Shown here piece after piece: positions 22,385 to 34,610 of a stretch of DNA of 64,000 nucleotides. Where the stretch lies: assembly GCA_036245805.1 (NCBI GenBank), contig BTRK01000002.1, positions 12,086,689-12,150,688 on the forward strand, written 5' to 3'. A program made the position numbers and the translations under genes. Source of the stretch: Pristionchus mayeri. Its lineage: Eukaryota > Nematoda > Chromadorea > Rhabditida > Neodiplogasteridae. Numbering within the stretch: the first letter of the stretch is position 1; each line of letters starts with the position of its first letter. The notes beneath the pieces were generated by a model. That model did not search any database and was not told the origin of the DNA. It saw only the letters and a list, made by a program, of their open reading frames with translations.

Positions 22385-22410
22385 TATTTGGATGCTCCGC
22401 ATCAATAAAA

Positions 22411-23106
22411 GTGAGGGAATCCACTCCCCGGGGGGGGAGTGGCGATGTTGGGTTTCTGCCGAAACTCAAGACTTGTGTTGAATTTGGGCTCCCCTTTGTT
22501 GAATACCTGTGATCAATAAAAGTGCCGGAATCACGATATCTTAGTGCAATAAAAGGCGTGGAATCTAAAATAGTTCAGCGCAATAAAAGGAACGGAATCC
22601 AAAAATTGCAAGCCCAAATTCGCCCCTCTTGTTTTGAGCAGAATAATATTTTATGCTTCTTACCTATACTTGCCCAATTAATTGCGGTTTAAATTTTTGA
22701 GCACTATACTCCCTCCGTGCACTTAACTATTTCATTTTGAAACATACCAGCACACGCAACGTACTTGCTCTCAAGGCAAACTTCACCCCCGGCGCTCCGC
22801 GCCGGAAGAAATTCGTCATTCAACTGTTAATATTTGTATACACCTAAACACATTTCACAATAAATTGTTGTATACTGTGCGAGGAGCTAGAGGGGCGAAT
22901 TTGGGCTTGCAATTTTTGGATTCCGTTCCTTTTATTGCGCTGAACTATTTTAGATTCCACGCCTTTTATTGCACTAAGATATCGTGATTCCGGCACTTTT
23001 ATTGATCACAGGTATTCAACAAAGGGGAGCCCAAATTCAACACAAGTCTTGAGTTTCGGCAGAAACCCAACATCGCCACTCCCCCCCCCCCCCCCGGGGA
23101 GTGGAT
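22411..23106. mobile_element. MITE with about 220-bp terminal inverted repeats
   Basis: Left arm about 22411-22632 and right arm about 22888-23106 are inverse copies: CCACTCCCC at one end, GGGGAGTGG at the other. Within each arm a CAATAAAAG....GGAATC unit repeats three to four times at about 27-30 bp spacing. The right arm contains a C homopolymer (about 23081-23095). No transposase frame in the 255-bp centre. AT/TA-type target duplication is possible but not certain. Confidence 0.85.
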
Positions 23107-23339
23107 ATCATTTTTGGATTACTAGACCAAATCGGCACCGACTCCTAATTGCTCATTTTTTTCTTCTTTTAGCTAGAGCAGGGATGGAAACCACGTGCTA
23201 TCTCATCTGTCTGACCGCTGAGAGAGGGCGCAGAATGAGAAGAGTTTCTAGTTAAACCATCCTTAGGACGAGAAGAAAGTATGGAAGTGAGGAGAGACGT
23301 ATGTTACATAGCCAACGCTAGTTCATACCCGCTCTCTCC

Positions 23340-24496
23340 CGGTGTCATCATCGGCTTCGGCGGTTCAATCGCAGGCGCCATCCGTTCGATGATCTTCTTC
23401 ATCTCTGCATCGTGCCTTCTGAAAGTTCGAAATTGAGCTAATTTCCTCCTCATTATCTTCGATTGAAAGTGAGAAAACGGGGAAATGAAGAGACAAACAC
23501 TCTGGCAATTCCTTCTCTAAGTTCCTCTCCGGTGATTTTTAGAGCGATGAATCACATTGCCCGTTCTAGTCAGATCTCTTATTTATTTTTCGTTATTGAT
23601 TACCGAATTTAAAAAAAATCTTGAAACTGTTGCGCGAATAAATTCTTTTATGACACTTCGAATGTTTCAGATAAGTGGATAAGTGGAGGTTACAATAGAT
23701 TGGGGACCAAGTCCCCCGATTCAGGGGATAAATTCGTACTCGAGCTCCTCTGCCAGCTCCTTCTCTGTTTTCTCTTTCAGTTCAGTCGCAGCGGTTTCCT
23801 CGACACTGAAATTAGGCAAAATTTCGAAAACAAATTATCGATTCATTGGCGAAAGCTTTTAAAGTTTGCTCAATATTTCTCAATAGATCTTAATAGCATA
23901 TATCATTGATCGAAATTCTAAAACTTAGCTGGCCATTCAATTCGAGGTAGCGATTCCGCTACGCCTCTCCCTCGTCTGATTTCGTACTTCGAGGAGGGAG
24001 TTGAGGAATCGCTACCTCTTATCGAATGGCTATCACTAGGCGCTAGGTCGGATGCGAACTATGACGTCATATCAAAGGCGGAATTACCCCTACGCACGTC
24101 TGCTTCCTCCTGCACAGCTCGCAGCAGCCTGCAAGCGCTGCAGCACAGATGAGCAGCAGCAGGGGAATGGGAGCGAGCAACCAGAGATACTGTAAATGTC
24201 GATTGTTTGTCTTTTTGTAAACTGCATTTGTTTAGATCGAGATAGTTCTTCTTCGCAGGTTTCGCACGATTTCTGCTTCGACTTGGACTCTTATGCTTGG
24301 TGATGGTTGAATTGCGAATTTTAGGGATCAGTGGTGTAGTGATCAGTCGATCGGCGACTCTTGTGGGCGTTTCCAGAGTAGAATATTCTTCTTTTCGAGA
24401 AGGTCCCATTGGCGGTGGAGTTGAGGGTCGAGCAGGAGAGCATAACGAAAAGAGGAACACAACGAGAGGGAGGAATAGGAATGTGCGCATCTTCAT
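23340..24496 (-). CDS. Candidate type I membrane protein (A)
   Basis: Start exon at 24496 encodes a signal peptide (MKMRTFLFLPLVVFLFSLCS) and a Pro/Thr-rich ectodomain with basic SPSRSRNRAKPAKK. An exon at about 24190-24065 encodes a membrane helix (YLWLLAPIPLLLLICAAALA) followed by Cys-rich juxtamembrane sequence, but the joining donor is ambiguous. Exon-like pieces at about 23805-23740 (EETAATELKEKTEKELAEEL) and 23420-23340 (RHDAEMKKIIERMAPAIEPP) could be the cytoplasmic tail. Layout resembles the neighbouring gene at 24849-26251. Not recognised; boundaries are provisional. Confidence 0.45.
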
Positions 24497-24848
24497 GTAA
24501 ACTATCTCGAGGCGAAGGCTTTTATTCGCTATCTGTATTGAGTTTGCTAAACCAATTAGCTGGTAAAGCAATTGTTCTCACAAGATTTGTGAAATTGCCT
24601 TAGGAAAGACTTTATTGCATAATCAGGAGGCCACAAATAGGAAAATGGAAGTATTAGCCAAGCCCAAAATCGCCAGGCGCATAGCTGAACGTCGGAGGAG
24701 TGTCACTGCAATGTGAAGGCTCAGCATCGAACATTTCGTAAATCCCAGAATCCTTCAGAGTGATTTTTGAAATTGAATCATATCTTTTTCTCATTGTTCA
24801 ATGCTAAAGGTTCTGCGAAATTGGATACCAAAGTGAAACAAAATCATC

Positions 24849-26251
24849 TCACATCGGTTTGTCGTTCCTATCATACAACTGGTCCTTCGCCTTGACTTCT
24901 TTTTCCACTTTCTCCATAACATCGGAAAGGGATGAACTAAAATTATGTGTATGCTTATTGTTTATATTATTTACGGATTACCTAGCTGTAGACTTGGCCG
25001 GCTGAACATCAACAGTCGTTGTGCTTGGCTGTGGATTGGTGGGTTCAGGCTTTCTGAAAATGATTAGGGTAAAATTTAAAAAAAAGATTTTCGTACTTCT
25101 CATTACTCTTTCCCGAGCACATCCATCCGATTGTTCCTCCGATGATCAGCATGCAGAGGGAGAGTCCGATAATAGCCTTGCTTGGGGAGGGAGACTGAAG
25201 GTTATAATCTGATCAATAGGGCTGGAAATACGATGGAATAGTGCGCCTCGAGGGAAGGAAAGGCATTGCAGTGCAATGAGCTTTCGTATTGAGCATCCTA
25301 CTGAGCAGTGAAACGCAACACTACCCAATAGTGCAGTATTGGCATAAGAAGAATACGACTAAATGTACGGCTAAGTTTGGAATTGTTAAGGCGTTAGTCA
25401 GCAATCGAAAGTGGAAGGAACGAGAAACAGACGGAGAATGACGTCCACTTCAGTTTTCAGTTTACCCGCAGAGAACTAGGCAGTAATGCCACTCCTAAGA
25501 GTGTAGGTGCAAACAGGCAGTGTTTGACTAGTGGTTGCACCTCTGAAGTATCCTAGAGTTTGTGCTTAACACTGAGTGTTTATCTGAGACGTTAGAGCAT
25601 TTTCAAACAATACGCTTGAATCTACTGAGCTGGGTGTTTCCTACCACAATCGAGAATTATTTTTTAACATTTTTATGACGTATTTCTGCAAGTTGCCGTC
25701 TATCTTTGGAAAAACGATTTCTGTCAAAATAACCTCCTTATCAATTTCGTCCTCATCAAATGGCTGTTCCTCCTCCTTCGCGGGATACTTTGCAATCGTT
25801 CGACGCCATCTCATTCCTCCCATCTCAGCTAATTGAACACTTGTCTCAGATCCAGGAAGCTTAATTCAAAAATATTGCATACTAAACTGATAACAGTAAC
25901 TTACGCTCTCCGAAGATATATCTTGTGCCGAATTGAAGATGCTTGTCGGTACAGGAGAAATCGTTGGCTGAAACAAAGCATTTTCCATTTTTTGTTCCTC
26001 TCTCGATTTCTAATGCCATTGAATGCGAATCATCGATGGAATCAGCAGTGAAATTTCCGCGCCAACACGTTTGCTTTTTCGATATCGTCATTGGATAAAA
26101 GGGGAAAGTAGGGATAATTGCAAAGAGAAATATCAATTTCACATGATGTATCTAATATTTTAGTGCAGCTCACTTTCAAAGAGGACTGTATAATTCGTTC
26201 ATCATGAGCTGCAAGAAAAGTGAGAAGCAGAATGAAAAGGATATTCGGCAT
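24849..26251 (-). CDS. Candidate type I membrane protein (B), or two genes
   Basis: Exons 26251-26174 (signal peptide MPNILFILLLTFLAAHDERI), 25967-25905 and 25859-25641 join in phase 0 and would give a 119-aa secreted protein ending at a stop at 25641. A second chain, 25194-25097, 25053-24982, 24936-24849, also closes in phase: SPSPSKAIIGLSLCMLIIGG (membrane helix), a Pro/Thr/Gln linker and a charged tail MEKVEKEVKAKDQLYD. A GAG|GTTATT donor inside exon 25859-25641 would join them into one signal-ectodomain-TM-tail protein, the arrangement seen in neighbour A. Unrecognised family. Confidence 0.55.
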
Positions 26252-26504
26252 GATGAAAAAAATGATTTTTAGAACAAATTGTGATCTTTTATCGACGGAT
26301 GAAATCAAATTCATAAAACATATTTCAGGGATTGAATAAGTAAATAACATACAGCGGATCCATGGACTCAGGCTGAGTCGGAGCGGGGAAAATGAGGATG
26401 GTGAAAAAGAAACTAATATCTTTATTAACAATTACATAATTCAAATTTAACTACAAGTTGTACGCAATACGATCGTATTCTATACAGAATAGGTAAGTTC
26501 ACTC

Positions 26505-29500
26505 CTATCCTTCCCCTCCAATCAGCGTCGTATTCGTCGTGTGGAGGTCATACGAGACTGCCCTCTCGTTCTCGATTAGGAACAGTTCCCTTCTCCCCCT
26601 TCCGTAGAGGATGTGGATGGGCACGAAAAGCTTACGGTGAGAGAAGACGATGGTGGTTCGGGAGTGACAACCTGAACAAAGAGTATAATTAATTAGATTT
26701 CCAAAGTGAATGGAATTAGTTATTGAATCTAATAATGTTCAATTATGGGTAGTTCAAGGAATAGCCACTAATATGACCAATGCCGACAAATTTCTTTGAT
26801 AGTTTTGTTGGGTTGAAAACTGTACGAATTTATGAGCCGTAGAAAGATCACCATTATCAGGAGTTGTCAAGGTGGTGTATGAGTACTCTGCTTCGTCTGA
26901 TTCATTTCTTCCATAGTCGACGTACGACCAGGCGGGCTCGATCGTGTACTCGGCACACGATTGCATATAGTCATTGAATTCTGAAAAGTACCTTTAGAAT
27001 TTTTGCGGTTATGATCTATCCACGTTGTTGAAGAACCCTAAAAGAAGACCAACGACGTATAATCTCTGAGTCATTGCATTCGACGTATTTAAGAGACCCT
27101 CCACGACAGAATGTAACAGGTCCACGGATGGCCAAAAATTCGATAATTTCCATACTTTTTTCCTGAAGTGGGGGTCCCGAGTGCTGATCGCCAGCAGCAA
27201 TGACTAAGGCTAGGGGTCGATTTTGAAAAAGTTTCTGGCACCCATCACTTTTGGGGTCGAAAATTTGACTTTCTCAAAATCATGTGGAATATAGTTTTGC
27301 TAAAGTATTTTCACGCGTAGAAACCGAATTTCCATATCCGAACGCGAGAAAATGAGAAAGAAACAAGTTATGGCCTAAAAACCGAAAATTTCGATCCGAA
27401 ATGGCACATAAACTGTCATAACTCGATTTGAAAAAAATATGAATTCTGGTGATTGACATTTTTGGAATCTAAAACACATGCCTCATCTTCCGTAACTTTT
27501 TCGGAATTTTCAAAAAGGGAAATTTTCTGCTAACCGAGCATGAATGCGACCATCTAGGGTCAAAATGTGCTGTTGAACAATAGTAATTTCTCACTGCTGA
27601 TCCCAATGCCGGTCTTGCACCTCGACAACTAGTAAAATGGGTTGAAACAACCACCCAAGTCAATGTGGGGCTTAATGTTAATTGAGAAATCTCAAAAATT
27701 GAAAATCTCAAAATTCGAGATTTTGTCTTCGATGCGCTCCGCATGAAAAATAATTGCATTGCCATTTTCGTGTCTAGATGCGATCCTATGTAATATTTTA
27801 TGCTCCCTTGCAAATATTCTTTCAATTTGGAACGTTTCTGAAGGAAGTTTGAACTTTTGTATGCTCCACTATCATGATCCATCACAAAAATGGTCCAAAA
27901 TCTGGGACTTTTCGACTTTATCTTTTCCATATCGCATTTCCATGAGTTTACATGTGAAAATTCGGATTCAGCGTTTGGAAATATTGGGGTGTCCGGAAAG
28001 TTTTTAGAATTTTTTTTTGGGAGGAACATATACTCCACAGTAACGGTTGTCCATACCAAATGTCAATACTATTGAATGGAGTAACCATTGCCCAATCACA
28101 CATACCATGGAATTTCCATCAGCTGTTCTCACGTGTTTTTAGCAAACGTTTATGTAATGGATACTGAAGTCACCCAAAATCACGTTTTCATCCACTTTTA
28201 TTTCTTTGCGAAAGGCTTCTTCTTTATGAAATCGTCCTAGTTTTTTCACAGTTTTATAATGAATGAATTACTAAATATATATACAAAATTTGGAAGGAAT
28301 CGGTCAACTGTTTTATCTGCATCAATAAAATATTTTAAAAATTCTGAATCATAATTCCCACATTTTCGATGAAATATAATGATCAAATAAATAATTGATA
28401 TTATATTTCCTTCCAAGCTCGCCAAATGTTGTGTGTACAACATAATATGGAGTACCACTAATTATCTCCAATTAGCGCATATTCAAATTAGGGTTCGATT
28501 TGATCGCACAAAGAAAGAACCTCTGTTGTTTCTTTTGAGTATGATGAGTAATGAGTGCTGGCGATCAATAACTACAAATTAATGGCACAAGTTAAGCACG
28601 CTTAATGAATTTTGGGATCTTGTACTTTAAAATTAGCAAGTAAAAGATATCAAACCCATGTGTTCCTTTGCAGCAAAAATATTATAGACTAAAACGCTAC
28701 GGTGGGTCACTGAAGTACCAATAAGTTAAAATTTTGTTAATAAACAAGGGAAAGCAACTGATGCAAATCTCATGGTATGTGTGATTGGGCAATGGTTGCT
28801 CTATTAAATAGTGTTGGCATTTGTGATGGACAATCGTTACCGTGGAGTATACGTACCTCCGAAAAAAAATTCTAAAAACTTTCCGGACACCCCAATACAC
28901 CAGGAATACTGCAAATTTCAGTTTTTCATGATTTTTATTTTTTGACTTTTTTTCGAAAAATCGAATTTTAACTTTTGGTGTGAAAGTTTGTGGAAATCAA
29001 TTTTTCTGGAGTACTTCCACCAGCTTTTCCACATAAAAACTCATGGAAATGCGATATGGAAAAGATAAAGTCGAAAAGTCCCAGATTTTGGACCATTTTT
29101 GTGATGGATCATGATAGTGGAGCATACAAAAGTTCAAACTTCCTTCAGAAACGTTCCAAATTGAAAGAATATTTGCAAGGGAGCATAAAATATTACATAG
29201 GATCGCATCTAGACACGAAAATGGCAATGCAATTATTTTTCATGCGGAGCGCATCGAAGACAAAATCTCGAATTTTGAGATTTTCAATTTTTGAGATTTC
29301 TCAATTAACATTAAGCCCCACATTGACTTGGGTGGTTGTTTCAACCCATTTTACTAGTTGTCGAGGTGCAAGACCGGCGTTGGGATCAGCAGTGAGAAAT
29401 TACTAAAGTTCAACAGCACATTTTGACCCTAGATGGTCGCATTCATGCTCGGTTAGCAGAAAAGGCCCCTTTTTGAAAATTCTGAAAAAGTTATGGAAGA

Positions 29501-31470
29501 TGAGGCATGTGTTTTAGATTCCAAAAATGTCAATCACCCAAATTCATATTTTTTCAAATCGAGTTATGACAGTTTATGTGCCATTTCGGATCGAAATTTT
29601 CGGTTTTTAGGCCATAACTTGTTTATTTCTCATTTTCTCGCGTTCGGATATGGAAATTCGGTTTCTACGCGTGAAAATACTTTAGAAAAACTATATTCCA
29701 CATGATTTTGAGAAAGTCAAATTTTCGACCCCAAAAGTGAGGGGTGCCAGAAACTTTTTCAAAATCGACCCCTAGCCTTAGTCATTGCTGCCGGCGATCA
29801 GCACTCGGGACCCCCTCTTCAGAAAAAAGTATGGAAATTATCGAATTTTGGGCCATCCGTGGACCCCCGTCAGTTGTTACGTTCTCTGGTGGAGGGTCTC
29901 TTAATTAACATGAACAAACCGCAAGAAGATATCGAAAATAAGAATTATCAAACCCACTCTGATCATAGCACTTCTGCAGGCAATCAGACACTTCCTCGAA
30001 GAAGAAAGCCTTTTTGGGCTCTCCTTCCCCCTCCTCCACCACCTCCCTACCCATTCTGATCACAGTGGAGGCGTCGTGTTCGATCAGTGTAGTGAAGACG
30101 CCGTGCGGGCCTGCACAGATATTCTTTTCCCAGACAATACTCGATCACATGTCTTCGTTAAAATAGAGTTCGAAGAACGATACTGCACTCTGTTCATCCT
30201 ATCCACTGTCACAACACTCAACCAGTGAGGATTGATAATGAAGAGACGGTGTTATCGTTTCTCTAACTCTAGTTAGAATGCTAACATAGCATGGACCAAG
30301 TAAAACCGACCATCGAAGGTGTATCGGGTGTACCACTCCTTTTCCTCTGTCTCCACTTCCTTCCTGGCACGCACATTCAATTTTGTCGATTCGCCTTCTT
30401 CTCTTAAATTCGATTGTTCATCCGACATGCTAAAGTGTAGGCACAGAGATTGTTCGATAGTTTGCCGTATGCACAGCTTTTCAAAAACATTCTTATGAAT
30501 TCATCTCTAGCTTGTGAGATACAATGCTTGAAATTGGATGATTGGTGCTTCACCTCGGTATCCGAGACACCTCCTCGCGCAGTCAGTCCTCTCCGCCAGC
30601 ATCTCCATCCTCGCTGCATCATCTTCAGCTTCCTCCTCCTCCTCATCCGTAGGTTCACTGCTGAAATGCATTTAGCCATTAAAAATCTCTCGAAACTAAT
30701 TCAATTTTTTACTGCTTTTGCTTAGAAATTGAAGAACTAGATACTTAGTAATACTCACGTCTCCTCCTCGTTTCCGCCGCTTTCTGTGGTGCTGAAATCG
30801 ATTCTATAACGCTAAACGTAGTAAGGGTTGTGATCGTTTTATCATTCCAACCGTATAAACCAGGTTCCTCTTCGCTAACAAACTGGAAACGCATGACACA
30901 CCTCTCCTCCTCTTCCTCCTCCTTACTCAGAATCATTTGATGCGCGATCATCTCTCCGTTGTCGATTGCCAGAAGGAGACCGACGTAATCGTCAGCGATG
31001 ACGATGGGAATCTCCGGAGTCGTCGTGATGAGCGACTGCAGACGACAATCTGTAAAGTTGAAATATTGAATAATGTAGATTTTTTTGCTCACCTGACCCT
31101 TGGTAGGTCACCCAGTCCAATACATCAACACTTCCTTTCGAAATCAGATCGAATGCCGTTAGTCCATTAGGACAGAGTGGCAGTTGAAATTTGGATCTGA
31201 ATTATTCAAATGTTTAGTGAACCCTTACTGCGCTTAGCGTTAAATTACAAGTAATAGTGCTTAAAGTTATAAAATACTTACTATCACAAGCTCTTGCACA
31301 CTCGCTATAGGAGTTATCGGAAATGACGAATTGAGTGATCTGAAGATGATGATACAATTCGCAACAATATTTATCTGCACACTTCAATTTGCACCGATGG
31401 AAGGTGGACGCTCATGTTGGAGGAAATGACAGTAGTGTAGACACCGCAGCGAGGCCCTGAATACTGTGTG
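26505..31470 (-). CDS. Multi-exon Cys-containing (PAN/Apple-like) protein
   Basis: Minus-strand exons: about 31458-31385 (PRCGVYTTVISSNMSV), 31332-31277 (VISDNSYSECARACDS), 31199-31094, 31050-30766 (DCRLQSLITTTPEIP), 30661-30550 (ERTDCARRCLGYR), 30429-30316, 30110-29958 (GVFTTLIEHDAS then SDCLQKCYDQ), 26980-26852 (FNDYMQSCAEYTIEP) and the terminal exon 26671-26505 (TTIVFSHRKLFVPIHIL). The last three join in phase. CARAC, CARRC and CLQKC resemble the helix cysteines of PAN/Apple folds and GVYTT/GVFTT begins two repeats, so a secreted multi-repeat protein is suggested. No signal-peptide exon found; family call is tentative. The last large intron holds a 2.8-kb palindrome. Confidence 0.5.
27085..29905. 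mobile_element. 2.8-kb palindrome with 860-bp arms
   Basis: Arms 27085-27945 and 29040-29905 are inverse copies with few differences (GACCATCTAGGGTCAAAATG at 27548; its complement on the right near 29421). The ORFs of 196 and 138 codons in the arms are the same palindromic sequence, not genes. The spacer holds a separate mariner-type MITE (27984-28895). Located within the intron between exons 29958 and 26980 of the PAN-like gene. Confidence 0.85.
27984..28895. mobile_element. Mariner-type MITE (TTGGGGTGTCCGGAAAG ends)
   Basis: TTGGGGTGTCCGGAAAGTTT at the left and its complement at the right, both flanked by TA (27982-27983, 28896-28897), the Tc1/mariner target site. 912 bp. Inner GGTTGTCCATACCAAATG sequence also recurs inverted at 28790-28840. 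No transposase recognised. Confidence 0.8.
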
Positions 31471-31534
31471 GAGTAGCTAGTTAATTCTGTTTTTCTTGCT
31501 CTCCATTTTCAAATCGATAGATGTAAGTGAAATA

Positions 31535-32443
31535 TTAGGTTGTTCGGAAAGTTTCTTTCTTTTTTCATGTATGGACATTATTACCTTCTCGATAATTTAA
31601 CCTCGACCAATCAGTTTATGGTTTTTTGTAGTTGATGTGGGCTTGAATACTCTCTATGACAACCAGTAGTATATGTCTTTTCGATCAATAGATCTTGAGC
31701 AGTGGAGGTCAGAAGTAAGTCTAGTCGACTTTTCTCCCAGATTTTTAACGGCGCACATTTATTTGCAGAAGAGAGATAGGCATGCAAATGACCCACTATT
31801 GTGAAGACCATCAAATAGGGTTATTAGTAAACGTAAAGCTTTAAATCTAGGACGTGTTCCTCAATCTAACTAAGAGTCCATGGAGTAATCCGCACTACGA
31901 TGGCGTTTTCGAGCATAATTTTGAACTTATTGTGCTTCACGCGGACAAAATAGAGAACACAGCGATTGTTATTTGTGAAGTGCATTACATGGACACTTGC
32001 TATCCCTAATTAGGTGGGAATCCAATTACGTATTCATTAGCAGGATTTTTCAGAAAATTTACGTCGAAATTTGAACATCGAAATGGTGACATATTGATAT
32101 CTCCCGTCTCGCTCAATGGTTGAAAGCCTGGTTTTTCTTTGATATCATTATTATCAACTCTTGCCCTATCACATATTATCCGGCTAGTATCGGTAGGCAT
32201 CTAGTTCTCGGGAAAAAATGACCCAACATAAAACACTGAAATTCTGCTTTTTCAGGTGTTTTTGGCATTTGCTAACTTTTGATATGTTCTCTAGCCTGCT
32301 ATACGACCGAGACGTGATTTGAACAGACTGTAGTATTCCACCGCCAAGGCCCTAACGTATACCATAGACAAAATAATTGAGGTCGAATGCCACAAGAATT
32401 GGCATGAGAAAAATAAAAGAAAGAAACTTTCCGAACAACCTAA
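31535..32443. mobile_element. Mariner-type MITE (TTAGGTTGTTCGGAAAG ends)
   Basis: TTAGGTTGTTCGGAAAGTTT at 31535 and its complement ending at 32443, with TA on both sides (31533-31534 and 32444-32445). 909 bp, no intact transposase frame. Confidence 0.85.
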
Positions 32444-32732
32444 TAAAATCACGATTCCATTGCTGAGAATGAACAAGAAGGGTTTTCCATTGCTGAATAT
32501 TTGCGTTACTAATATTCGCCTATGAGAATAAATCGTAGTTAGAGTATGAAACGTGCAAACTTTAGCGCCTAAATCATCTAGCGAATGCTGCTCGAGATAT
32601 ACAAATGACTCCAAGGAAGATGATATTAGTTTTGTCGCATTTTGGAGTCTTATATTTCTCCATCGATTTTGCTTCTCAATTATTTATGTCGCCTGACCTC
32701 ATGGCGTACGTTAGGGGTATGCATGTATCACG

Positions 32733-34610
32733 GGTATCACGAGTCAGTGGAGGAAAAAAACACCCGTCGGGAACAATTTCCAACTTTTATTTTTTGTTTG
32801 CCCTCATATTAAAGTGGTAGCATACACTAGATCCAATTTCTTGAAAAATCTAGGTCACAGGTCCCAGAGCCGCCATTTAGGAATTTTCCGGTTTTACAAC
32901 CGGCCCTACTGTATGTCAGCTTCCAGATGTGCTACAGAGTTGGCAGTCGACTCAAAATGAGCAGAAAATTATTTTGAACAACTTTTATGTTGAAAGTGAA
33001 ACCATTGGACTTCAATTTCAGATAATATGAACGAAAACCTGAAATTACGATTACAAATAAAATCATAGCATCTCGGTGAGTAGCAAACCCAGTGAATTTT
33101 ATTGAAGATTATGGAAGTATAACTCCAAATGCATATAGAAAAAAATAGTAATCGGCAGTTTCAGAATGGACCCTTTCCGCACTATAGCTCCGAATATCGA
33201 AAAAAATGTTATGCAAAATTTTGAAAAATTCTCATCTCGCAGATTTATCATTCAATTCGATCAGTTCAATCATTTCATTACATTTCTTGATCAAAGAAGT
33301 TAGATGACGTTGAAAGAGCACTCAAATTACTCACTTCAAAAAAATCGATTTTCGTCCCTCCTAATTTCCCATGTTCGTGAGCATCCAGCTCAGGAATTAC
33401 CCAGCTGTGAGATTGAAATCAAATTTTAATCAACAGCTGTGACTGGCATGAGTTCATTCTGTCATTGTTGGTTTTCCAGTCGAATACATGTCTTTGATTT
33501 ACATGCTCGAACTTGCTGGATCGCGTTGGTCCAAAAACAACATAATGCTATTTTGACTAAATTTCGAAAATTCTATGCAATTTGCTATTGCTAATAATTC
33601 TTATAAGATAAAACGAGATAGAAAATGCTGATAATAACAACATAGAGCACGATTTTAAAAATATGAAATTTTTGAACATTGACATTTTAGATTTTTTGAA
33701 CAGCCTTGAAAATGGACACAATTTTAACATTTTCCATCTTTCCTGCGCTAAATATGATTTTTAGCTAGCAAAAATAGCTGAGATTCTTTGAAATTTGGTC
33801 AAAATAACATCATGTTGTTTTTGGACCAACGCGATCAAGCAAGTTCGAGCATGTAAATCAAAGGCATGTATTCGACTGGAAAACCAACAATGACAGAATG
33901 TACTCATGCCAGTAACCACTGTTGATTACAATTTGAGTTGAATCCCACAGGTTTGTAAATCCTGAGCTGGATGCTCACGAACATGGAAAATTAGGAGGGA
34001 TAAAAATCGATTTTTTTGAAGGGAGTAATTTGCGTGCTCTTTCGACGTCATCTACCTTCTTTGATCAAGAAATGTAAGGAAATGATTGAACTGATCGAAT
34101 AGAATGATAAATCTGCGAGATGAGAATTTTTCAAAATTTTGCATAACATTTTTTCGATATTCGGAGCTATACTGCGGAAAGGGTCCACCTTGAAACTGCC
34201 GATTGCTATTTTTTCTATATGCATATGGAGTTATACTTCCATAATCTTCAATAAAATTCACTGGGTTTGCTACTCACCGAGATGCTATGATTTTATTTGT
34301 ACTCGTAATTTCAGGTTTTCGTTCATATTATCTGAAATTGAAGTCCAATGGTTTCACTTTTAACATAAAAGTTGTTCAAAATATTTTTCCGCTCATTTTG
34401 AGCCCACTGCCAACTCTGTAGCAGATCTGGAAGCTGACATACAGTAGGGCCGGTTGTAAAACCGGAAAATTCCTAAATGGCGGCTCTGGGACCTGTGACC
34501 TAGATTTTTCAAGAAGTTGGATCTAGTGTATGCTACCACTATAATATGAAGGCAAACAAAAAATAAAAGTTGGAAATTGTTCCCACACACCTCCGCTGAC
34601 TCGTGATACC
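32733..34610. mobile_element. 1.9-kb palindrome with about 850-bp arms
   Basis: Left arm 32733-33590 and right arm 33778-34610 are inverse copies: GGTATCACGAGTCAG versus CTGACTCGTGATACC at the ends, and CCGGTTTTACAACCGGCCCT in one arm with the inverse in the other. Spacer about 190 bp. Apparent ORFs at 34052-34261 and 34393-34698 are arm sequence. Confidence 0.87.

Noticed and set aside
27469..29406. Long ORFs (196 codons minus, 138 codons plus) at 27469-28059 and 28990-29406
   Set aside because: They are the two arms of one palindrome read in inverse directions and encode the same sequence; no domain and no splice context.
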